Assembly: GCA_040080835.1 (NCBI GenBank)
Contig: JBEBHP010000006.1
Span: 62,001 to 126,000 of the forward strand
Origin: SZUA-430 sp040080835
GTDB taxonomy: Bacteria > Pseudomonadota > Alphaproteobacteria > Micropepsales > Micropepsaceae
Direction of reading: 5' to 3'
DNA: 64,000 nt
The translations under genes were made by a program, and so were the position numbers. Shown here in pieces: positions 17,605 to 24,181 of the stretch (positions are counted from its first letter, which is position 1; each line of letters starts with the position of its first letter). The notes under the pieces are model-generated. The model was not told where the DNA came from. It made no database searches and saw nothing but the letters and a program-made list of their open reading frames with translations.

Positions 17605-18075
17605 ATGGCTGGCGTCAACAAGGTAATTTTGGTCGGAAATCTGGGCGCTGACCCGGAAGTCCGCAAACTGGCGTCGGGAGAACCCGTGGTCAATCTGCGC
17701 GTGGCCACCTCTGAATCCTGGCGCGACAAGGCCTCCGGTGAGCGCAAGGAGCGTACGGAATGGCACAAGGTCGTCATCTTCAACGAAAACATTGCCAAGA
17801 CTGCGGAAAAATATCTCCGCAAGGGCTCAAAGGTGTACCTCGAAGGTCAGATCCAGACCCGAAAGTGGCAGAACAAGGACGGCCAGGACCAGTACACGAC
17901 TGAAATCGTGTTGCAGCGGTTCCGCGGCGAACTCGTGATGCTCGACGGCAAGGGCGCTGAAGGTGCGGTCGAAGGCGCCTCGATGGGTGGCGGTGCTCGT
18001 AAGGCCGTGGGCGGTGGCAGCCGCGGCGAAGAGCGCGACTTCTCCTCCGACCCGAACGACGAAATTCCGTTTTGA
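17605..18075 (+). CDS. ssb: Single-stranded DNA-binding protein
   Basis: SSB (156 residues) coats single-stranded DNA in replication, recombination and repair. The OB fold covers about residues 1-107, opening with MAGVNKVILVGNLGADPEVR, with TEWHKVVIF and YLEGQIQTRKW further on. A Gly-rich linker leads to the acidic tail NDEIPF that binds partner proteins. AAGAAGGAAC precedes the ATG. It is divergent from uvrA across the LexA box, the usual arrangement in this class. Confidence 0.98.
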   Translation: MAGVNKVILVGNLGADPEVRKLASGEPVVNLRVATSESWRDKASGERKERTEWHKVVIFNENIAKTAEKYLRKGSKVYLEGQIQTRKWQNKDGQDQYTTEIVLQRFRGELVMLDGKGAEGAVEGASMGGGARKAVGGGSRGEERDFSSDPNDEIPF

Positions 18076-18107
18076 TATTCTTCAGACTACGAATTAGCGT
18101 TGAATAG

Positions 18108-18620
18108 ATGCGCGTGTATATCGCCCTCCTGCGAGCCGTCAACGTGGGAGGGACTGGCAAGTTGCCGATGGCCGACCTCAAGGCGATGTGCGTCGATGCA
18201 GGATTCGCAAACGTGCGTACCTACATCGCCAGCGGCAATGTCCTGTTCCAGAGCTCCCTCAACATCAGTCACGCCAAAAGGCTCCTGGAAACGCGCTTGC
18301 AGGACTATGCCGGAAAACCAGTGGGCGTGATCATGCGCACGGCAAGCGAGCTCGCCGACGTCCTGAGGGCCAACCCGTTTCCCAAAGCCGCCTCCAACCG
18401 CACGGTCGCGATTTTCCTGGACAAGCCCCCTCCCGCTGACGCCCTCGAAAGCATCTCTGGCCACAGGAACGAGGAACTGAGTCTGGGCACACGCGAGATC
18501 TACGTGCATTACGGTGACGGGATGGCAGATTCAAGGTTGAAAATCCCGGCCGCAAAATCAGGCACTGCGCGCAACATGAACACCATTGCCAAACTCGTCG
18601 AACTAGCAAGTGTGCCATAG
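18108..18620 (+). CDS. DUF1697 family protein
   Basis: This 170-residue cytosolic protein shows the DUF1697 pattern: YIALLRAVNVGGTGKLPMADL at the N terminus, then GFANVRTYIASGNVLFQS and a C-terminal RNMNTIAKLVEL. The family has no established function. It follows ssb after 32 bp on the same strand and may be co-transcribed. A REP-like element starts about 10 bp after the stop. Confidence 0.88.
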   Translation: MRVYIALLRAVNVGGTGKLPMADLKAMCVDAGFANVRTYIASGNVLFQSSLNISHAKRLLETRLQDYAGKPVGVIMRTASELADVLRANPFPKAASNRTVAIFLDKPPPADALESISGHRNEELSLGTREIYVHYGDGMADSRLKIPAAKSGTARNMNTIAKLVELASVP

Positions 18621-18630
18621 GTTTTCGAGC

Positions 18631-18677
18631 TCCCGCTCGCAACGCGTCACTTCGTGCCGCACGGCGAGCAGGATGAC
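18631..18677. repeat. REP-like intergenic element, copy 1
   Basis: Read on the minus strand this 47-bp element begins GTCATCCTGCTCGC and ends GTTGCGAGCGGGA. It resembles the unit at 29804-29851 over most of its length. Both lie right after a stop codon, so they may act as 3' boundary or terminator elements. Confidence 0.55.
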
Positions 18678-18685
18678 AAGGTTGG

Positions 18686-19267
18686 CTACGGCTGCCAGTT
18701 CTCCTCCGGCAACCGCCGATACACACCACCCTTACGCGCCAGCATCTTGTAGCCAACCAGTTCGCGACGGAAAGTTTCGCGGTCATGGTGGCGCCGCTCG
18801 ATGAGCGTGTTCACGTCTGTCTCGCTGTACTCTCGCCCCTCATCAAACTGGCGCGCGAGCCACACCAGGATCACGCGGCGCTTCTTGCGGCTGGCGGGAA
18901 AGTCCTTCAGCCGCCCGTCAGGCGTCAGGTAGTTGCGAACAATCTTCTCGTCATTTGTTGGCTGGTCATCAATGCCCTTGAGCGCCGCAAGTTGGCTCGG
19001 CGCAAGCAGCGACTTCGCAAGCCGCGACAGCGTTTTGGGCTCAAGCATGTACCAGTGTGTGGTCCCGTCCTGCCGCATGCTGACCAGTCCGACTTCCTTC
19101 AGCAGTCCAAGGTGATGGGACACCGTCGGCTCCTTCAGCGCCATCCGCGCCGCCAGCTCCTGCACGTTATGCTCGCGCTCCGCCACAAAACCGAGCAGCC
19201 TCAGCCGGCTCTCATGCGCCAGCGCTTTGAAGAAGTTCAGCAACATTGTCGGGTCCTGTGCTTCCAT
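18686..19267 (-). CDS. ArsR-family regulator with DUF2087 domain
   Basis: This 193-residue protein has an N-terminal winged helix-turn-helix of the ArsR type (about residues 5-85: FFKALAHESRLRLLGFVAE, then LKEPTVSHHLGLLKEVGLVSMRQDG). A C-terminal DUF2087 domain (about 115-185) reads FPASRKKRRVILVWLARQFDEGREYSETDVNTLIERRHHDRETFRRELV. No metal-binding cysteines are evident, so it is not a typical metal sensor. An inverted repeat just upstream of the start suggests autoregulation. What DUF2087 senses is not known. Confidence 0.88.
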   Translation of the reverse strand: MEAQDPTMLLNFFKALAHESRLRLLGFVAEREHNVQELAARMALKEPTVSHHLGLLKEVGLVSMRQDGTTHWYMLEPKTLSRLAKSLLAPSQLAALKGIDDQPTNDEKIVRNYLTPDGRLKDFPASRKKRRVILVWLARQFDEGREYSETDVNTLIERRHHDRETFRRELVGYKMLARKGGVYRRLPEENWQP

Positions 19268-19277
19268 GGGCCATTAA

Positions 19278-19309
19278 TTCGATAGAGGTAAAGATAGATA
19301 CTTATCGAA
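19278..19309 (-). promoter_or_regulatory. Inverted repeat upstream of the ArsR-DUF2087 gene
   Basis: TTCGATA (19278-19284) and TATCGAA (19303-19309) are perfect 7-bp arms with an 18-base spacer, 11-42 bp upstream of the start. The arms contain the same TATCGA core as the operator candidate of the second ArsR gene at 21964-21983. It may be an autoregulatory operator. Confidence 0.4.
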
Positions 19310-19335
19310 ATATGCAACCGAATGCAAGTCCCGGA

Positions 19336-21603
19336 TCAGCCCGCCGCGCGCTGCCCCTGCGCCTTCGGCGTGATCTTCAGCTCATCAAAAAGCTGCATCA
19401 GGCTCTGCAGGCTCAACGGCTTGGACACATAATTGTCCATGCCGGCCGCAATGTACTTTTCCTTGTCGCCCGACATCGCATTCGCGGTCACGGCCACGAT
19501 CGGAATTTTGGCGACAGCCCCACCCAGTTCACGGATCTGTTTCGTGGCGCCCAGCCCGTCAAGCACGGGCATCTGCACATCCATGAGGATGAGGTCAAAA
19601 TCGGACTCAGTCACCTTCGCGACAGCCTGCTGTCCGTCTTCCGCAAAGACGCACGTATGACCAAGCGCCTCCAGCATCAGCGCGATGAGCTTGCGATTGA
19701 TGGCGTTGTCTTCAGCAACAAGAATATGCAGCTTGCCCCCGGTGCGGATCGGTGGCAGCGCGCTGGCTGGCGCAACCTGCTGCGCAACCGTCGCGACCCT
19801 GAATGTGACCGAGAATGTGGTTCCGGCACCCGTCTGGCTCGACACGGAAATGTTACCACCCATGAGTTCCGCAAGTTGCCTGGAGATGGCAAGCCCCAGA
19901 CCGGTACCCCCATGCTTGCGCGTGACAGAGGCGTCACCCTGGCTGAACTTCTCGAACAGTTTTGGCTGGACGGCCTCGTCGATACCAGGACCTGTGTCGA
20001 CAATTTCGCAGAGTACCAATGCAGGCGCACCCTGCATCGCAATGCGGAGAGTGACTTTGCCCGTCTCGGTAAATTTCACGGCATTGGAGAGAAGATTTCC
20101 CAGGATCTGGCGAATGCGGACTTCGTCACCTTCGACCATGCCTGGTACGTCGGCTGCGATTTCGCACGCGAAACCCAGGCCCTTGGCAGCGGCAGCCTGA
20201 GACCAGAGATCAGTCAGCGAGCGTGCCGCCTGCCTGAGATCGAATGCGCGCTTTTCCAGTTCCAATTTTCCAGCCTCTATGCGTGACAGGTCAAGGATGT
20301 CATTCAGAAGCGTGAGCAGTACGCGCCCCGAGTCGTAAATCGTCGCGACCTGTTCTTTCTGCACCGCGGACAGGCCGGTGGTGCGCAACAGGTCCGCCAT
20401 GCCAATCACGCCATTGAGCGGCGTGCGGATCTCGTGGCTCATCGTGGCAAGAAACTCGCTCTTGGCGAGGTTTGCGGATTCGGCTGCGTCCTTCGCTTTC
20501 TGCAAGGTGATTGCGGCTGCACGGTCGGCCGTGATGTCGCGCGCGACACCCAGGATGTCCCTGCCCGAAGCGCTTATCGTCCACGACATGAGGGCGATTG
20601 ACCCATCCTTCCGGATGTATCGGTTCTCGATCTTCTCGTTATTGCCTTCATTGAGGTGAGCCAGCACATGTTTCATCGTTCGCTCTCGGTCATCCGGGTG
20701 AACGAACTCGATGCACGGTCGCGACATGATTTCGTCGGCGCTGAATCCAAGCAGTTTGACAAAGGCTGGGTTGACCCGCTTGAAGTAACCCTTGAATGAA
20801 ATGATCGTCAGCACTTCAACGGAAGCATCGAACAGGTTGTTCAGCCGCTCTTCGGCGAGCTGGCGGCTCGTGACATCCTGATGCAGGCCGAATGCGCGGA
20901 GGTAGGTTCCATCTTCGGCGAATTCACGCGAAACCACGGTCGAAATATGCTTGATTTCTCCATCCGGCAACGTGATGCGGTAGCTCAGCGAAAGCCTTCT
21001 CCAGGTCGGATCCCCGAATTGCGCGGCAACGCGTTCCCGATCGTCAAGATGAATGGAGTCATGGAACTGCTGGCGTGAACCCACTTCGCATTCCGGTCGC
21101 CCCCAGATGCGAAGCACAGGCGGTGACAGCCAGCTGCGATCTTCAACGGCATTGTGTTCGAAGTCGCCAATGTCCGCGATGTGATAAATATCGTTCAGTC
21201 GGCGTTGGGCGTCATAGAGAGAAAATTCGGTTTCTTTTTCCCGTGTCACCGGAACATGGACAATGACGACGCCATCGGGCCTGGACAGGCTGCGTGGCGT
21301 TGCAACGAGCCGGAACCAGCGATGCTCGTCTGGTGAATGACAACTATACTCGTGTGCAAAATGCGGTTGCTCGCCTGCAAGCACGGCCTTGAGCCCATCG
21401 GCGACGGTTTGGCCGGAGGCCTGGTCAAAGGCGCAGTGCCGGAGATAGTTCTCACCCACACCAAAATTTTGGCCGCTATAGCCGTTGGCGCGCGCAAACT
21501 GTCGCCATGCATCGTTGACTTCGACGATGGCTCCATCACGATCAAGAACCGCAAGCGCTGCATCGCCGACATTGACAAAAGATTGCTGTGGCAGTTCGGT
21601 CAA
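19336..21603 (-). CDS. Hybrid sensor histidine kinase with PAS domains
   Basis: This 755-residue kinase has no evident membrane segment. Three PAS-like regions lie at about residues 8-120, 135-250 and 255-360; the third is clearest, with FKRVNPAFVKLLGFSADEIM and EFVHPDDRE. HisKA follows with His390 in ATMSHEIRTPLNGVIGM. HATPase has NLLSNAVKFTETG and GGTGLGLAI. The C-terminal receiver domain has Asp675 in LILMDVQMPV. The predicted start is TTG 21603, after GGAA. No cognate response regulator lies next to it, so it is an orphan that probably passes phosphate to a phosphotransfer protein elsewhere. The signal is unknown but likely cytosolic. Confidence 0.93.
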   Translation of the reverse strand: MTELPQQSFVNVGDAALAVLDRDGAIVEVNDAWRQFARANGYSGQNFGVGENYLRHCAFDQASGQTVADGLKAVLAGEQPHFAHEYSCHSPDEHRWFRLVATPRSLSRPDGVVIVHVPVTREKETEFSLYDAQRRLNDIYHIADIGDFEHNAVEDRSWLSPPVLRIWGRPECEVGSRQQFHDSIHLDDRERVAAQFGDPTWRRLSLSYRITLPDGEIKHISTVVSREFAEDGTYLRAFGLHQDVTSRQLAEERLNNLFDASVEVLTIISFKGYFKRVNPAFVKLLGFSADEIMSRPCIEFVHPDDRERTMKHVLAHLNEGNNEKIENRYIRKDGSIALMSWTISASGRDILGVARDITADRAAAITLQKAKDAAESANLAKSEFLATMSHEIRTPLNGVIGMADLLRTTGLSAVQKEQVATIYDSGRVLLTLLNDILDLSRIEAGKLELEKRAFDLRQAARSLTDLWSQAAAAKGLGFACEIAADVPGMVEGDEVRIRQILGNLLSNAVKFTETGKVTLRIAMQGAPALVLCEIVDTGPGIDEAVQPKLFEKFSQGDASVTRKHGGTGLGLAISRQLAELMGGNISVSSQTGAGTTFSVTFRVATVAQQVAPASALPPIRTGGKLHILVAEDNAINRKLIALMLEALGHTCVFAEDGQQAVAKVTESDFDLILMDVQMPVLDGLGATKQIRELGGAVAKIPIVAVTANAMSGDKEKYIAAGMDNYVSKPLSLQSLMQLFDELKITPKAQGQRAAG

Positions 21604-21958
21604 TCAGGGTTCCAGCGCTTGGTTCAAGCGCACATGATAGCCTTGAGATGATTGAGGGACGGTTTCAGACCTGTGTGCTGAACCGGTCGGGTAGGTTTAT
21701 TTTACATAAAAGGATAGGTTCTTCAGCGGCACTTTTGGGCGGCAGCGCTGGCTGCGTCAATTTGTTCTCTTTTTGTTTTCGGCGCTTTCGGCTCTATTCG
21801 GCGCTGCAGATGGATAGTGTAGGAATCTGTGTCCGACGACCGGGCAGCTTGATTTTCCTGAAGCCCTGACTGCAAATCCCGTCCAAATCACCTTTTGCCT
21901 GCATTTGCGTTGCGCTATGGCGGGGCGACGCACAAATCTGCACTTTTTCGAACACATA
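21604..21958. other. Intergenic stretch without a recognisable gene
   Basis: This roughly 350-bp stretch separates the divergent kinase and ArsR genes. I see no convincing coding frame. It must contain the kinase promoter, but no clear -35/-10 pair for the minus strand could be picked out. Confidence 0.4.
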
Positions 21959-21987
21959 TTGACATATCGAAATGTATCGATATATAA
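21959..21987 (+). promoter_or_regulatory. Promoter with operator for the ArsR cassette
   Basis: TTGACA (21959-21964) is followed after 16 bases by TATATA (21981-21986). The spacer contains the inverted repeat ATATCGA (21964-21970) and TCGATAT (21977-21983), so a bound ArsR dimer would block RNA polymerase. Transcription should begin at about 21993, essentially at the ATG (21994), and no Shine-Dalgarno sequence is present; the mRNA is probably leaderless. Confidence 0.7.
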
Positions 21988-21993
21988 ACACGC

Positions 21994-22329
21994 ATGATCG
22001 AACTTGACCGCATTTTCAAAGCCTTGAGCGACCCTGCGAGGGTCAAGATCCTTGGGTTTCTCAAGTCCCCCGGTGCCGACTGCTGCACCTTTGCCGGGCA
22101 AATCTGCGCCTGCGACGTGGAGCGCAGTCTGAACCTCTCCCAGGCGACGATAAGCCATCACATGAAGCTTCTGATCGACGCTGGCCTGGTATCGGCCACT
22201 AAACGCGGCAGGTGGATGCACTACACACTGCGGACGGATGTATTTGCCGAAGCGGCGACCTGGCTCACGGCCTATGCAGCGCCGACGTCAGCGCCACAAG
22301 CCTGTCCGCCAAATTGCGGTGAGCTATGA
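21994..22329 (+). CDS. ArsR-family transcriptional regulator
   Basis: This 111-residue protein is a winged helix-turn-helix repressor: RIFKALSDPARVKILGFLKS, then SLNLSQATISHHMKLLIDAGLVSATKRGRWMHYTL. It carries unusual cysteines, CC at about residues 29-30 and CxC near 37-39, before the recognition helix, plus CPPNC near the C terminus, so metal, metalloid or redox sensing is possible. It is probably autoregulated through the inverted repeat in its promoter. Its TGA overlaps the next ATG (ATGA), so it is translationally coupled to the ATP-grasp gene, which is the likely regulated function. Confidence 0.92.
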   Translation: MIELDRIFKALSDPARVKILGFLKSPGADCCTFAGQICACDVERSLNLSQATISHHMKLLIDAGLVSATKRGRWMHYTLRTDVFAEAATWLTAYAAPTSAPQACPPNCGEL

Positions 22330-23513
22330 CAACGGCCCTGGCCAGAACGGCGCTTGAATTCGAAAACCCCGAATTCGAAAACGGGGCCGTGCCCATGGAC
22401 GACTTCGCCAGCAAGGTTTCGGGCGTGGATGTGCGCGTGCCGCATGCGACCGTCGATGCCATGGATCGGGTCGTGGCGGCAGTGCAGGACCTTGTCATGT
22501 CACCGTATTATCGGTCACATGTTCTGGAATTGGCACCCGAGCTGGCACGTGCGCCCATGCAGCCAGATGTCGGTCTGTTCTCTGGGTTCGACTTCCACCT
22601 GGCCGAAAGCGGCCCGAAGCTGATTGAAATCAACACGAATGCCGGTGGCGCCTTTTACGGCGCGCTCATCGATGACTTGCGACACGCCAACGGGGCGCCG
22701 GGTACACATCCACTCCCTTACTGGTCGGAGCTCTTCCTGCGGCAGGTTCAGAACGAGTGGGCACTTGCAGGCAGGGGCGAACTGAAGACTGTAGCGATCG
22801 TGGATGACATGCCGGAACAGCAATTCCTTCGCCTGGAATTTCAGCTTGCGGCGCGAACACTGAACGCAGCGGGTATCAGGGCGTTTGTCCTGTCACCACA
22901 GCAACTGGTCTTCAGGGATGGCGCGCTGAGGTTCGGCAAGACCGCAATCGATCTCGTTTACAACCGCCTGACCAGCTTCGCGCTCGACCGCGTTGAAGAC
23001 GCGCCCTTGCGTGAAGCGCTCGCGGCGGGTGCCGCGTGGATAACACCGGGTCCGCGGGCTCACGCATTGCTCGCGTGCAAGCGAAACCTGGCACACATGG
23101 GTGACGCGGCATTCCTGTCCAGGGCAGGCCTTGGCGCCCAAGCGCAACAGACCTTGCTTGACGCCGTGCCGAAAACCGTCGTCATGTCACCGGATAACGT
23201 CCCGCAGCTCTGGGCCAATCGCAGCGACTATTATTTCAAGCCACTGAGTGGCTACGGCTCTCGCGGCGTCTATGCTGGCGCAAAACTGACGCGCAAGACA
23301 TGGGAAGAGATCGTGCAAACTGGCCGGTATGTGGCACAGGCAGAAGTTCCTCCGTCCAGGGTTGAAGTCCCCGGGCAGGGTCAGATGCGATGTGATATCC
23401 GCAACTTTGCCTACCAGGGCCGCTCGTTCATGCGCCTGGCGCGACTTTATCGCGGCCAGACGACCAACTTCAGAACGCCAGGTGGCGGTTTCGCGCCGGT
23501 TGTCGAGTATTGA
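22326..23513 (+). CDS. ATP-grasp-like protein with permuted motif order
   Basis: This 395-residue protein has two ATP-grasp hallmarks in reversed order. The metal-binding motif LIEINTNAGG lies at about residues 99-108, while the nucleotide-binding KPLSGYGSRGV (Lys305, glycine loop 309-314) lies near 305-315. That is the order of circularly permuted ATP-grasp ligases such as the glutathionylspermidine synthase group. It may join a carboxylate to an amine; the substrates are unknown. The start overlaps the ArsR stop. Near the start a 15-bp tandem repeat encodes EFENPEFENG. The 4-bp overlap and shared operator suggest expression when the ArsR ligand is present. Confidence 0.7.
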   Translation: MTTALARTALEFENPEFENGAVPMDDFASKVSGVDVRVPHATVDAMDRVVAAVQDLVMSPYYRSHVLELAPELARAPMQPDVGLFSGFDFHLAESGPKLIEINTNAGGAFYGALIDDLRHANGAPGTHPLPYWSELFLRQVQNEWALAGRGELKTVAIVDDMPEQQFLRLEFQLAARTLNAAGIRAFVLSPQQLVFRDGALRFGKTAIDLVYNRLTSFALDRVEDAPLREALAAGAAWITPGPRAHALLACKRNLAHMGDAAFLSRAGLGAQAQQTLLDAVPKTVVMSPDNVPQLWANRSDYYFKPLSGYGSRGVYAGAKLTRKTWEEIVQTGRYVAQAEVPPSRVEVPGQGQMRCDIRNFAYQGRSFMRLARLYRGQTTNFRTPGGGFAPVVEY

Positions 23514-23573
23514 CGCAAGTCAAGCCAATGGACGCACTTCGTGCTATGGTCCAGCCCAGCACGAGGTGACACC

Positions 23574-24011
23574 ATGTTTAGGACCTTCGATCGCTGGACA
23601 ATTTCCTGGCTGCTGTCTTGCGTGGCATTCGCCATTCACATCCTCGACGAGTCCATGCGCGGCTCGTTCGGCTTTTACAGCGACGTGGAACGCATGATGA
23701 CCAACGTCATGCCATCCATGCACATGACCCCTTTCAACTTTGATGTGTGGCTCATCAACATGACCGGCACGCTCGCCGTGCTCTTCCTGCTGACGCCGCT
23801 GGTCCGTTCGCGAAACCCGCTGATGATTCCGGCCTCGTTCGTGTTCGCGGCCTTCCTCACAGGAAACGCAGCGCTCCACCTCGTCATGGCCGTGTCACAA
23901 CAACGGCTCGTGACGGGCAGCGAGACAGCACCGCTGATGCTCGCAGCGGGCCTTTTCCTGTTCCTTTCAACGGCGCGCGGGCTTGTCGAGCGGGACAAAA
24001 AAGGGGCTTGA
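23574..24011 (+). CDS. HXXEE-like small membrane protein
   Basis: This 145-residue protein has four likely membrane helices. AIHILDESMRG near residues 20-30 resembles the HxxEE signature (here His-x-x-Asp-Glu), and GNAALHLVMAVSQQRLVTG in the third helix resembles the second conserved block of that family. GAGGTGA sits just before the ATG at 23574. It follows the ATP-grasp gene after 60 bp and may be the third gene of the ArsR cassette. Its role is unknown. Confidence 0.7.
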   Translation: MFRTFDRWTISWLLSCVAFAIHILDESMRGSFGFYSDVERMMTNVMPSMHMTPFNFDVWLINMTGTLAVLFLLTPLVRSRNPLMIPASFVFAAFLTGNAALHLVMAVSQQRLVTGSETAPLMLAAGLFLFLSTARGLVERDKKGA

Positions 24012-24066
24012 ATAGCCTTTCAAAGCGCTCCCGAACCCTGATGCGGCGTTGCGTCCACAGGTGGTA

Positions 24067-24086
24067 CAGAAAATCGCCATTTTCTG
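24067..24086. promoter_or_regulatory. Perfect hairpin palindrome upstream of gyrA
   Basis: CAGAAAAT and ATTTTCTG form 8-bp arms around CGCC, 95 bp before the gyrA start. It could be an operator or part of a structured leader; no T-run follows on either strand, so a simple terminator is unlikely. Confidence 0.35.
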
Positions 24087-24181
24087 CACATTGAAACGAG
24101 GGAATTTCGCTTGAATTTCCTAGGCTTGGACGCATCGAGAGGCTATTGTCCGGCCGATTTTCCAACTGACTGAAAACCCCA

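Noticed and set aside
21757..22221. 154-codon minus-strand frame upstream of and inside the ArsR gene
   Set aside because: It covers the ArsR promoter and half its coding sequence; composition is not protein-like and there is no Shine-Dalgarno site.
22356..22384. 15-bp tandem repeat at the start of the ATP-grasp gene, considered as a regulatory or phase-variable repeat
   Set aside because: Only two copies, in frame, encoding EFENPEFENG; slippage of one unit would not shift the frame.
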